Shown: positions 18,227-28,014, numbered from the stretch's first letter. The stretch is 32,885 bases of DNA from an uncultured Bacteroidia bacterium (GCA_937995645.1 CALKJP010000168.1:1-32885), one strand, 5' to 3'. The notes: generated from the sequence alone by a model not told the origin. Numbers and translations: made by a program.

Positions 18227-18658
18227 ATGATGCAAGAAGAATTTCATAATCCAATTGACCCTGATAAAATTACCGAAACGCCCGGCTCTTTGCCTTATGC
18301 ACATAACCGTGGTAGTGCAGTTGTTAAACCAACAGAAGAAGGCGTAATTAAACATCAGGCATTAAATGCTATGGAAGAGCAAACGGATATGCAATTAAAG
18401 CAAATTCGTGAGCAAATAGAATTGTTGGCAAAACAAGCCGCAGAAATTCAGGAACGCAAAGCATTATCGCATAAAATTTATGAAGCAAAAATGAATTTTA
18501 CGCCTGTAATCAATCACATTTATTATCTCTATGAAAATAAAAACGGAGAAACCATTTTATCCATGATTTCTCCGGAAGAATGGGGTAAAAAATTACCTTT
18601 CGAAAAATTTATAGCAAGAGTAAAACAACTTGCCGATCGCACATGGACCAAAGTATAA
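18227..18658 (+). CDS. DUF2452 domain-containing protein
   Basis: 'NPIDPDKITETPGSLPYAHNRGSAVVKPTEEGVIKHQALNAMEEQTDMQLKQI', 'LSHKIYEAKMNFTPVINHIYYLYE', 'LSMISPEEWG': DUF2452-like. Only 8 bp after the photolyase stop. Confidence 0.78.
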   Translation: MMQEEFHNPIDPDKITETPGSLPYAHNRGSAVVKPTEEGVIKHQALNAMEEQTDMQLKQIREQIELLAKQAAEIQERKALSHKIYEAKMNFTPVINHIYYLYENKNGETILSMISPEEWGKKLPFEKFIARVKQLADRTWTKV

Positions 18659-18767
18659 TTACATACTAGTACCATTTATTTTTCCATACGGAAGTATAAA
18701 AGCATTGTTTTTATTCTCTTGCATAGAATTAAATTTTACTCAAAATTCCACGCAATTGTTTTTTTAT

Positions 18768-18989
18768 TCAATACTTCATATGCTGTATTTTGCTCATGCT
18801 CAATAAAGTATTAATACTTCTTTCTGATTTACAGCGATTACGATTTTGTAAGCAATTTCATTAATATTGAGCAAAAGAATTTTTATCGAAATCTTCTACG
18901 GGAATCCATGTATGATGACAGTGTTAACACGGATTTAGTTCACCAGTCAACTCCAATTGGTATTAAAATTTCCAATTTCTATTTCCAAA
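18768..18989 (-). pseudogene. Possible decayed gene encoding a Cys/His-rich (zinc-motif) protein
   Basis: Minus-strand frame reads FGNRNWKF*YQLELTGELNPC*HCHHTWIPVEDFDKNSFAQY**NCLQNRNRCKSERSINTLLSMSKIQHMKY*: protein-like composition interrupted by stop codons. Confidence 0.3.
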
Positions 18990-19008
18990 ACAAGGATAAA
19001 GTTTTTAT

Positions 19009-19028
19009 AGTGTATTTTTAAATACACT
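19009..19028. other. Perfect 9-bp inverted repeat (AGTGTATTT-tt-AAATACACT)
   Basis: Arms at 19009-19017 and 19020-19028 separated by 2 bp. Confidence 0.6.
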
Positions 19029-19128
19029 TACGATGTTTTAGCAAATTTAAAGTTATTTCAATAGATATATTTTTACCAAAGATTCTTCCGGATTAAAGTT
19101 TTCTTATTTAAGTTATTAAAGATAAATA

Positions 19129-19158
19129 AAAAAGAGCTTCTCGTTTGAAGCTCTTTTT
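19129..19158. terminator. Bidirectional Rho-independent terminator
   Basis: AAAAAGAGCTTC-TCGTTT-GAAGCTCTTTTT. Confidence 0.85.
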
Positions 19159-19353
19159 AAAATCAACCAAAACCACACCGATGATATTATGTAGGGCAAC
19201 GAGTGTGCTATTTATTACAATGCAAAAAAATAATGTTTTCATCAGTTTAAACTAAAGCCAATATTAAGAGTTTGTTAATCTTTAAGTGTTGTTAAGAGAA
19301 GTTGAAGAAGAAACAAAAAAAACAAAAAATGTTTCCAATTGTTATAAAAGATA

Positions 19354-19361
19354 TAATTTTG
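19354..19361 (+). promoter_or_regulatory. Candidate -7 box (TAATTTTG) immediately upstream of the TetR gene
   Basis: Matches TAnnTTTG and ends 7 bp before the ATG at 19369. Confidence 0.45.
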
Positions 19362-19368
19362 CACCCCG

Positions 19369-19986
19369 ATGGATAAGAAAGAGCAGATACTAATTCAGTC
19401 TTTTGAACTTTTTATGAAGTTCGGCATAAAGAGCGTAACGATGGATGATATTGCCAAAAATATGGGAATATCAAAAAAAACATTATACCTATATTTTGCC
19501 AATAAAGATGAATTAGTTCATGCCATTCTTGATAAACATCTAGAGACCGATAAATGTTATATAAAATCTCTTGAAAATTTAGAGGGTAATGCAATAGATG
19601 ATTTAATACAAATAGCAATAATGGTAAATGAAACACTAAAAAAAATTCATCCATCTATCCACTACGATTTAGAAAAGTATCATCCCACTGCATGGAAAAA
19701 ATTTGGCGAACATAAACGAAAATTTATATACAAAAGCATATACTCCAATATTGTAAAAGGCAAAAAGGAGGGCTTATTTAGAGATGATATAAATCCTGAA
19801 ATTTTAGCTGCACTTTATGTCTCTAAAGCCGATGTTGTTTTCGATCCATTTGTATTTCCTCCCGACAAGTTTGCATTTAACAAAGTTTATTTAGAAATGC
19901 TAAAACAACATATTCGCGGAATGGCTACTACAAAAGGATTAAAATACTTAGAAAAAAAACTAAAAACGATCGAATTACTTTTTTAA
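19369..19986 (+). CDS. TetR/AcrR family transcriptional regulator
   Basis: N-terminal HTH 'KEQILIQSFELFMKFGIKSVTMDDIAKNMGISKKTLYLYFANKDELVHAIL'. Confidence 0.95.
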   Translation: MDKKEQILIQSFELFMKFGIKSVTMDDIAKNMGISKKTLYLYFANKDELVHAILDKHLETDKCYIKSLENLEGNAIDDLIQIAIMVNETLKKIHPSIHYDLEKYHPTAWKKFGEHKRKFIYKSIYSNIVKGKKEGLFRDDINPEILAALYVSKADVVFDPFVFPPDKFAFNKVYLEMLKQHIRGMATTKGLKYLEKKLKTIELLF

Positions 19987-20003
19987 AACACATAAACAGA
20001 AAT

Positions 20004-21359
20004 ATGAATCATTTTAAAAAGTTTGCATTTATTCTGCTTTTTGTTTCCTCAAGCTATTTGTATGCTCAGGAAAAAAAATCGGCTGGAGCTTATAGTTTAA
20101 AGGACGCTCAGGAATATGCTTTAAAAAATTCCTACGCAGTAAAAAATGCCCAAGCTGATGTGAAAATTGCCGAAAAGAAAATATTTGAAACAACTACAAT
20201 TGGTTTGCCTCAAGTAAAAGGAGAAATTAATTTTCAAAATTTTATAGATATACCAACACAGGTGTTGCCGGCAAACGCTTTTAATCCAATGGCCGATCCT
20301 AAGGAGTTGGTTCCACTACGTTTTGGAACTGATTACAATACCAATGCCGGATTAACAGCATCGCAATTGATATTTGATGGTTCCTACATTGTTGCCTTAC
20401 AAGCATCACGATCGTATGCCATGGTTTCAAAACTTTCATTAAGCAAAACCGAAAATGATGTAAAAGAGGCTGTAGCTCAAGCATATTATACAGTAATTGT
20501 AGCCGAAGAAAATAAAAAAGTGCTTCAACAATCGTTAGATAATATGAATAAAATACTAAAAGAAACGGAAGCCATTTATAAGTCTGGTTTTGCAGAAGAG
20601 CAGGATGTAGATCAAATGAAAGTCAGTGTTGCAACATTAACCAATAGTTTAAACCGATTAAACAAACAAACCGAATTAGCCTACAAGCTTTTAAAATTTC
20701 AAATGGGGCTCGATGTTGATGCAGAAATTACCTTAACCGATAACATGAGATCATTAATTTCTGACAATACTGCTGAAACACTTGCCACTACAGAGTTTAA
20801 ATATAGCGATAATCTTGATTATAAATTATTACAAACTCAGGCCCATTTAGCAAAGCTTAGTTTAAGAAGAGAGCGATATGGCTACCTGCCCTCTGTAGGC
20901 GCATTTTTTTCGCACACACAAAATGCTTTGAGAAATGATTTTGATATTTTTGATAAGGATAAAAAGTGGTTTCCAACAACACTTTGGGGTTTAAAAATAT
21001 CAATACCCATCTTTGATAGTGGCATGAAAGGCGCCAAAATAAGTCAAGCAAAACAAGAGTATGCCAAAATATTAAACACTCAAAAGCAAATAGAGCAAAG
21101 TCTTAAAATTCAGTCAGAAAGCGCAAAGGCAGATTTTACAACAGCTATGGAACGCTACATGATTGAAAAAGAAAATTTAAACCTTACCGAAAAAATTTAC
21201 AACAAAACACTTATTAAATACAAAGAAGGATTAGCGAGCAGTTTAGAATTAGCTCAAGCACAAGGGCAGTTTTTAAGCACACAGGGCAATTATGTAAATG
21301 CTATGCTGGATTTACTAAATAGCAAAGCTCGTTTGGAAAAAATAATGAACAATAAATAA
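20004..21359 (+). CDS. TolC family outer membrane efflux protein
   Basis: Signal peptide, 'YSLKDAQEYALKNSYAVKNAQADVKIAEKKI', 'GLKISIPIFDSGMKGAKISQAKQEY', 'YKEGLASSLELAQAQGQFLSTQGNYVNAMLDLLNSKARLEKIM'. Confidence 0.95.
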   Translation: MNHFKKFAFILLFVSSSYLYAQEKKSAGAYSLKDAQEYALKNSYAVKNAQADVKIAEKKIFETTTIGLPQVKGEINFQNFIDIPTQVLPANAFNPMADPKELVPLRFGTDYNTNAGLTASQLIFDGSYIVALQASRSYAMVSKLSLSKTENDVKEAVAQAYYTVIVAEENKKVLQQSLDNMNKILKETEAIYKSGFAEEQDVDQMKVSVATLTNSLNRLNKQTELAYKLLKFQMGLDVDAEITLTDNMRSLISDNTAETLATTEFKYSDNLDYKLLQTQAHLAKLSLRRERYGYLPSVGAFFSHTQNALRNDFDIFDKDKKWFPTTLWGLKISIPIFDSGMKGAKISQAKQEYAKILNTQKQIEQSLKIQSESAKADFTTAMERYMIEKENLNLTEKIYNKTLIKYKEGLASSLELAQAQGQFLSTQGNYVNAMLDLLNSKARLEKIMNNK

Positions 21360-21367
21360 TACTATTC

Positions 21368-22543
21368 ATGACATCATCTGTAAACAATAAATCAAAAATA
21401 AATTATATGAGAGCCCTTACAGCGCTATCTCTTATCGTTTTTTTAGCATCATGCGGAAATAAGAGTAATGGAGATTTAGAAAAGAAAAAATCGCAACTGG
21501 CAAAATATCAAAGCGAGTTAAACAATTTAAAAACGAAAATTGCCATTCTAGAAAAAGAAATTGCAGCATTAGATACAACTTCCACAACTTCTGATATAGG
21601 AATTTTAGTTGAAACAAAATTAATTCAACCTGAAAAATTTGAGCATTTTTTTGAAGTAAGTGGAACGGTTGCTACAGACGATAATGTTACTTTAAGTGCA
21701 GAAGCAGCAGGGCAAATAAAATCTATTTTGGTTAAAGAAGGCCAAAAAGTTAGTGCAGGTCAGATATTGGTTAAACTAAATACAGCAACTATCGAAAGTA
21801 GCATAGATGAGATTAAAACAGCGCTTGAATTAGCTACCACTATGTATGAGCGTCAAAAAAAATTGTGGGAACAAAATATTGGTTCAGAAATTCAATATTT
21901 ACAAGCAAAAAATAACAAAGAAAGTTTAGAAAAAAAATTAAAAACATTGCAAACGCAATTATCGCTATCAATAATTAAATCACCCGGAGAAGGAGTGATT
22001 GATGAAATATATCGCAAAGAAGGTGAAATGGTTATGCCTGGCACCCCTGTTTTGCAATTAGTAAATTTAAATAACATGAAAATGTTAGCTGACGTATCTG
22101 AAATGTATGTTAAATCAGTTAAACAGGGTGATAAAGCAAGTGTTAGATTTCCTGCATTAGGCATTGAAAATCTGGAAGCTCAAATAAACAGAACCTCTAA
22201 TGTGATTAATTTAAAAAACAGAACGTTTAAAGTTGAAGTTAGCTTACCTAATAAAGATCAAATACTTAAACCAAATGCTATTGGAATGCTTAAAATAAAA
22301 GATTTTGAGGCCGACTCTGTAATTGTTGTTCCAACAATGATTTTGGGTAAAGATTCTAAAGGAGATTATTTATTTACAACAGCCAATAAAGAAGGAAAAT
22401 TAATTGCCCAAAAAACATACGTAAAAATAGGGAAAACAAGTGGAGCCCAAACAATGATAACTGAAGGTTTAAACCCTAATGATAAAGTTATTACAGCAGG
22501 ATATAACGAAGTATCAGATGGTGCAATAATAAGAACCAAATAA
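21368..22543 (+). CDS. Efflux RND transporter periplasmic adaptor subunit (lipoprotein, MFP)
   Basis: Lipobox 'VFLASCG', coiled coil, 'GQIKSILVKEGQKVSAGQILVKLNT', 'IIKSPGEGVIDEIYRKEGEMVMPGTPVLQLVN'. The true start may be the internal Met of MRALTALSLIVFLASC. Confidence 0.94.
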   Translation: MTSSVNNKSKINYMRALTALSLIVFLASCGNKSNGDLEKKKSQLAKYQSELNNLKTKIAILEKEIAALDTTSTTSDIGILVETKLIQPEKFEHFFEVSGTVATDDNVTLSAEAAGQIKSILVKEGQKVSAGQILVKLNTATIESSIDEIKTALELATTMYERQKKLWEQNIGSEIQYLQAKNNKESLEKKLKTLQTQLSLSIIKSPGEGVIDEIYRKEGEMVMPGTPVLQLVNLNNMKMLADVSEMYVKSVKQGDKASVRFPALGIENLEAQINRTSNVINLKNRTFKVEVSLPNKDQILKPNAIGMLKIKDFEADSVIVVPTMILGKDSKGDYLFTTANKEGKLIAQKTYVKIGKTSGAQTMITEGLNPNDKVITAGYNEVSDGAIIRTK

Positions 22544-22565
22544 TATTTCAAAAAAAGAAAAATTT

Positions 22566-25500
22566 ATGAGCAGTAATTCTCAAAATAAAATACAAGAAAA
22601 CGATAAAGGCTTTTTACTTACCAACTGGTCGCTAAAAAATAAAACCAGTGTAATGATTATTACATTGTTGATTATATTTTTCGGATTAGGGGCTTATATC
22701 TCTATGCCAAAAGAGTTATTCCCCGAATTAAAAATGCCAACTATATATGTACGCACCGTTTATCCGGGGAACTCTCCGATTGATATAGAAAACCTAATAA
22801 CTCGTCCCCTCGAAAAACAAATAAAATCCGTTGATGGTATAAAAAATTTAAAATCAACATCGGTACAAGATAACTCTGCCATATTTGTTGAATTTAATAC
22901 CGATGTAGATGTGGAAGAGGCGCTAAATGATGTAAAAGACGCAGTTGATAAAGCCAAAAAAGATTTACCATCTGATTTGGATATGGATCCCATAGTTATG
23001 GATATTGATTTCTCTGAATTTCCAATTATGAACATAAATCTTTCCGGTGATTATAGTTTAGATGATTTAAAAAAATATGCCGAAGATTTACAAGAGGAAT
23101 TAGAAAATATTGATGAAATAAAGCGTGTTGATTTAAAAGGAGCTCTAAAACGCGAAATAAGCATTGTGGTTGATTTGCCACGCATGGAGGCCATGGAGCT
23201 ATCGTTTAACGACATTGAAAATGCCATTAAGTTTGAAAACATGACCATGTCGGGTGGAGATATTTTATTAGGCAACAACCGCAGAAATATTCGTATAGTA
23301 GGAGAGTTTAAAAATGTGAGTGATATTGAAAATATCATTGTAAAACACGAGATGGAAAAAATTGTGTATTTACGTGATATTGCTAAAGTAATTGACGGAT
23401 ACGAAGAACCCAAAAGTTTTGCCCGTTTAGATGGACTTCCGGTTGTATCTTTAGACGTAATTAAAAAGAGTGGCGAAAATCTTTTATCGGCAACCGATAA
23501 AATTAATTTGTTGATAGCTGATTTTAAGAAAACTCGCTTACCCGCAGATTTACAGGTAACTATTACCAACGATCAATCGCAAAATACCCGCAATCAGATA
23601 TCGAATTTAGAAAACAGTATAATCATGGGTGTAATACTGGTAGTATTGGTATTACTTTTCTTTATTGGTTTGCGTAACTCTATGTTTGTAGGTATTGCAA
23701 TTCCGCTATCTATGTTCATGTCATTTGCCATCCTATCATTTATGGGAGTAAGCATGAATTTGGTGGTATTATTCTCATTAATTCTTGCACTCGGCATGTT
23801 GGTTGATAATGCCATAGTGGTAGTAGAAAATGTATATCGTTTGTATGCCGAAAAAGGAATGTCTCCTTTACGAGCAGCATGGAATGGAGTAGGAGAAATT
23901 GCCGTGCCAATTATTTCTTCTACAGCTACTACCCTTGCTGCATTTTTTCCTTTGCTGTTTTGGAAAGATTTAATTGGAGAGTTTATGAAGTTTTTACCAA
24001 TGACTTTAATCATTGTACTTTCTGCATCATTGTTTGTGGCATTGGTTGTTAATCCGGTGTTTCTTTCAAATTATATCAAAAAAGAAGATGCTGAATACAA
24101 ACCCAACTTAAAAAAAGCATTGAAATATGCCGGAATTTTTGTCAGTTTGGGAATCTTGTTTTTACTAATGGGCAAAATAGCAATTGGTAATTTATTATTC
24201 ACTTTTGCTGTTTTAACTTTTATAAATACTTATGGTTTACAACCCTCAAGCATCTGGTTTCAGAATAATGTATTACCCCGTTTAGAAAATTTTTATGAAC
24301 GTACACTAAGATACTGGTTAAACGGAAAACGCCCGATATTACTAATAGCAGTGTACTTGCCATTACTGATGATTTTTTCACTTGCGCTTTTAGGAATTAG
24401 AGCCCCCAAAGTTTTATTTTTTCCCAAAAATGAACCAAAGTATATCAATGTATTTGTTGAAGCTCCTATTGGTACTGATATTACCGCAACAGATTCTATC
24501 GTTAAAAAAATCGAAAAACAAATTTTTGAACTAACAAAAGATGATAAAGACATTATTTCTTCCATAGTTTCAAATGTTGGAGAAGGCTCAAATGACCCTA
24601 ATGAAGGCCCAAGCCAAGGCAATACACCTAATAAAGCACGAATAACAATCTCATTTGTAGAGTTTAATAAACGTAAAGGGAAAAAAACTTCAGATGTAAT
24701 GAAATTAATTTCAGAAAACGTTAAAGATTATCCCGGAGTTCGAATATCTGTTGATAAAAATAGAGAAGGCCCACCGGTTGGTAAACCCATCAATCTCGAA
24801 ATTATTGGTGAAGATTTTGAAAAACTTTTATTTATAACCGATGATATTCAACAATTAATTGATGAAGAAAACATTTCAGGGATTGAAGGTTTGAAAATAG
24901 ATTTAGAAGTAAGCAAACCCGAAATGATTGTTTCTATTGATAGAGATAAAGCACGTATGTTTGGTGTTTCAACAGCACAAATAGGAACCGCTATTCGAAA
25001 TGCCTTATTTGGAAAAGAAATATCAAAATTTAAAGAAGGTGAAGAAGAATATCCAATTCAATTGCGCTTAGATAATTATTACCGTTATAACATCGCTGCT
25101 TTAATGAATCAAAAAATCACCTTCCGCGACCCTACCAATGGACGCATTTCACAAGTACCTATTTCATCTGTTGCTTCCTTTTACAACAGCAACACTTTTG
25201 GCGCTGTAAAACGAAAAGATTTAAACAGGGTAATAACCCTCTCTTCAAATGTGTTAGAAGGATACAATGCAACAGAAATAAACAATAAACTAAAAGAAAT
25301 TTTAGCAAGCTATCCAATGCCTGAGGGCTATACATATAAATTTACAGGAGAACAAGAACAGCAAGCAAAATCAATGGCTTTTTTAACCAAAGCCTTATTA
25401 ATTGCTATTGCATTAATTACTTTAATTTTAGTATCACAGTTTAATTCGGTTATCAAGCCATTTATTATTATGGTTTCTGTATTCTTTAGCACCATAGGTG

Positions 25501-25997
25501 TGTTCCTTGGTTTGTCAATTTTTAATATGGAATTTGTAATTATGATGACAGGCATAGGTATTGTATCGCTGGCAGGCATAGTTGTAAACAATGCCATTGT
25601 GTTGATTGACTATACCGATTTGGTGCGTAAACGTAAACGCGATGAAAAGAAGATGGACGATGATGATATTTTGCCTCTTAATGAAGCAAAAGAAGCCATA
25701 GTGGAGGCCGGTAAAACACGATTGCGTCCTGTATTGCTTACAGCTATTACCACCGTATTAGGGTTGGTACCTTTAGCAACAGGAATGAACATAGACTTCT
25801 TTGGCTTGCTTGAAAATCTTAATCCCGACATCTATTTTGGAGGTGATAATGTAGCCTTTTGGGGTCCCATGTCGTGGACAGTAATTTTTGGTTTAACCTT
25901 TGCAACCTTCCTAACGCTGGTTGCGGTTCCGGCAATGTATTTAGTAACCGATAAAATAAATCGCAGAATTAGAAAATGGCAGGGTAAAACCTATTAA
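22566..25997 (+). CDS. Efflux RND transporter permease subunit (AcrB/HAE1-like)
   Basis: 'ISMPKELFPELKMPTIYVRTVYPGNSPIDIENLITRPLEKQIKSVDGI', 'LALGMLVDNAIVVVENVYR', 'SLAGIVVNNAIVLIDYTD', 'KTRLRPVLLTAITTVLGLVPLA'. Confidence 0.97.
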   Translation: MSSNSQNKIQENDKGFLLTNWSLKNKTSVMIITLLIIFFGLGAYISMPKELFPELKMPTIYVRTVYPGNSPIDIENLITRPLEKQIKSVDGIKNLKSTSVQDNSAIFVEFNTDVDVEEALNDVKDAVDKAKKDLPSDLDMDPIVMDIDFSEFPIMNINLSGDYSLDDLKKYAEDLQEELENIDEIKRVDLKGALKREISIVVDLPRMEAMELSFNDIENAIKFENMTMSGGDILLGNNRRNIRIVGEFKNVSDIENIIVKHEMEKIVYLRDIAKVIDGYEEPKSFARLDGLPVVSLDVIKKSGENLLSATDKINLLIADFKKTRLPADLQVTITNDQSQNTRNQISNLENSIIMGVILVVLVLLFFIGLRNSMFVGIAIPLSMFMSFAILSFMGVSMNLVVLFSLILALGMLVDNAIVVVENVYRLYAEKGMSPLRAAWNGVGEIAVPIISSTATTLAAFFPLLFWKDLIGEFMKFLPMTLIIVLSASLFVALVVNPVFLSNYIKKEDAEYKPNLKKALKYAGIFVSLGILFLLMGKIAIGNLLFTFAVLTFINTYGLQPSSIWFQNNVLPRLENFYERTLRYWLNGKRPILLIAVYLPLLMIFSLALLGIRAPKVLFFPKNEPKYINVFVEAPIGTDITATDSIVKKIEKQIFELTKDDKDIISSIVSNVGEGSNDPNEGPSQGNTPNKARITISFVEFNKRKGKKTSDVMKLISENVKDYPGVRISVDKNREGPPVGKPINLEIIGEDFEKLLFITDDIQQLIDEENISGIEGLKIDLEVSKPEMIVSIDRDKARMFGVSTAQIGTAIRNALFGKEISKFKEGEEEYPIQLRLDNYYRYNIAALMNQKITFRDPTNGRISQVPISSVASFYNSNTFGAVKRKDLNRVITLSSNVLEGYNATEINNKLKEILASYPMPEGYTYKFTGEQEQQAKSMAFLTKALLIAIALITLILVSQFNSVIKPFIIMVSVFFSTIGVFLGLSIFNMEFVIMMTGIGIVSLAGIVVNNAIVLIDYTDLVRKRKRDEKKMDDDDILPLNEAKEAIVEAGKTRLRPVLLTAITTVLGLVPLATGMNIDFFGLLENLNPDIYFGGDNVAFWGPMSWTVIFGLTFATFLTLVAVPAMYLVTDKINRRIRKWQGKTY

Positions 25998-26019
25998 ATA
26001 GTTGTTTTTTTAAAAAAAA

Positions 26020-28014
26020 ATGGATTACATTCGCAGTATTATGAATAGCAAACCATTAATTTTTTTAGTCTCCTTACTGTTTTTTATAAACACTTCATCA
26101 GCACAAAATGAAAGCGAATTTGAAGCAATAAAGAAAAAAATTCAGATTAGCACCTATTACGACTCTGCCCAAGTGTTTCAATTGGGCCAAAAAGCTATTG
26201 AAATTGCCCGAAAAGAAAACTCGCTTTCAAAAGAAGCTGAAATTTTACAGTATTATGGTAACTATTTTTATTTTTCACAAAAGAAAAATAAATCCAAAGA
26301 ATGGTATAAAAAAGCTTTGGATTTAGCTATAAAAGATAAAAATAAAACACTTCAAAATTCAATTAAAATTCGATTAGCATATATTGCCAAAGACGAAGGA
26401 GATGACCAAATTGCAGAATCGCTTTTTAAACAAATTGCTGAAGAATCAGAACAAAGAAAAGATTACATAAATCAACTAGAATGTATAAACGGATTAGGTT
26501 TATTGTATGAAGGAAAAGGTTTATCAAGCGATGCCTTAAATTATTATATAAAAGGATTAAAATTAGCTCAACAAACCAATAACAAACGACAAGAAGCAAT
26601 AATACTTAATAATTTAGGACTGATATATTTAAGAGAAGGTAAAAGAAAAAAAGCAATAGATGAATTTGAAAGAGCACTTAAAATAGCAGAACAAGAAAAA
26701 GAATATCGCTTAGCTATCAATCTGCTTATAAACATTGGGCTCTTATATATGGATGAAAACAATCAAAACAAAGCCCTCGAACACTATAAAAAATCACTGG
26801 GATATGCTAAGCAATTAGGCTTTCCAACAGCAATTGGCGTATCATTTTTAAATCTTGGAAGTGCATACTACAATATGAACGATTTTAAAAATGCTTTAGT
26901 TTATTACGATTCAGCCCTTTTTGTGTTTCAAAAAAGCAATATTTATGATTTTGTTTCTAAAGCAATATTAACAAAAGCAAGGGGTTATTTAGCTCAAAAG
27001 CAATATGCTGAAGCAGAAAAATTTGCAAAAGAAGGACATGAAGTAGCTGGCAAAAACAATGTTGTAGAAGATGTAATTCTTGCAGAAAGTATTCTTTCTG
27101 CAATTTATGAAGAAACAAATAATTACAAAAAGGCCTTAGAGCATTTAAAAAATTATTATCATTTACGTGACAGCGTAGAAGCATTAAAAAATAAAAAAGA
27201 CTTGGCCGAATTAGAAATCCGATACGATGTTGAGAAAAAAGAAAATGCCTTAATGAAAGAAAAAAACAGAGCAGCAGAATTAGAAAAAGAAAATTTAAAA
27301 CGTCAAAGCAGAATTCGTATAATATTAGGAACATCAGCATTTTTACTTTTATTGGTTGGAGGAGGGCTTTATGTAAGACATGTTCGAATTACTCGTAAAC
27401 AACAACAAGAATTTTCTTCGAAACTTATCGAAAATGTTGAAAAAGAACGAAGTCGCATATCAAAAGATTTGCATGATGATATAGGACAATCATTATCTGT
27501 AATAAAATCAAAAGTACATTTGTTTAATCAAGGCCAAATTCAAAATTTAGAAGGCTTAGAAGAAGCTATAGGAGATATAATTGAACAAACACGTCAGATT
27601 TCAAGAAATCTGTATCCTTCCTTTTTAGAAAAAATAGGATTAACACGTTCTGTAGCAAATATGCTCGATAAAGTTCAACGGGATACCAATATCGTATGCA
27701 GTTTTGAAATATGTGAAGAAACAGAATCCTTAGATCTTGAAAAGAAAACACATCTATATAGAATTATACAAGAATGTATAAACAACACCTTAAAACATTC
27801 TAATGCCACTGCACTCAAAATTGCTATCAAAAAAGAAAATGATTTGTTAAAATTAACATATCAAGATAATGGGAAAGGAATAAGCAAAAATGAATTTTCT
27901 AATGGTATGGGCTTTATGTCAATTCGAGAAAGAGTGCGTATAATCAATGGTATTTTAAGTTTTGACGATAAAAGCGATAAAGGCTTTAAACTTACATTAA
28001 AATTAGAACTATAA
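26020..28014 (+). CDS. Tetratricopeptide-repeat sensor histidine kinase (HisKA_3/NarX-type)
   Basis: Signal peptide, several TPRs, a TM segment 'IILGTSAFLLLLVGGGLYV', H-box 'ERSRISKDLHDDIGQSLSVIKSKV', N-box 'IIQECINNTLKHSNA', G-box 'DNGKGISKNEFSNGMGFMSIRERV'. The start may be MNSKPLIF at 26041. Confidence 0.95.
   Translation: MDYIRSIMNSKPLIFLVSLLFFINTSSAQNESEFEAIKKKIQISTYYDSAQVFQLGQKAIEIARKENSLSKEAEILQYYGNYFYFSQKKNKSKEWYKKALDLAIKDKNKTLQNSIKIRLAYIAKDEGDDQIAESLFKQIAEESEQRKDYINQLECINGLGLLYEGKGLSSDALNYYIKGLKLAQQTNNKRQEAIILNNLGLIYLREGKRKKAIDEFERALKIAEQEKEYRLAINLLINIGLLYMDENNQNKALEHYKKSLGYAKQLGFPTAIGVSFLNLGSAYYNMNDFKNALVYYDSALFVFQKSNIYDFVSKAILTKARGYLAQKQYAEAEKFAKEGHEVAGKNNVVEDVILAESILSAIYEETNNYKKALEHLKNYYHLRDSVEALKNKKDLAELEIRYDVEKKENALMKEKNRAAELEKENLKRQSRIRIILGTSAFLLLLVGGGLYVRHVRITRKQQQEFSSKLIENVEKERSRISKDLHDDIGQSLSVIKSKVHLFNQGQIQNLEGLEEAIGDIIEQTRQISRNLYPSFLEKIGLTRSVANMLDKVQRDTNIVCSFEICEETESLDLEKKTHLYRIIQECINNTLKHSNATALKIAIKKENDLLKLTYQDNGKGISKNEFSNGMGFMSIRERVRIINGILSFDDKSDKGFKLTLKLEL

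Noticed and set aside
9095-18658. Repair island considered as an anti-phage defence island
   Set aside because: The nuclease, helicase and ligase families match the described ligase-associated DNA damage response set, and no defence-specific domains (TIR, REase, CBASS, Gabija-type) were recognised.
22760-25831. Minus-strand ORFs opposite the RND permease, including 172 aa at 23051-23569
   Set aside because: Ser/Ile-rich antisense translation of the permease with no domain features.
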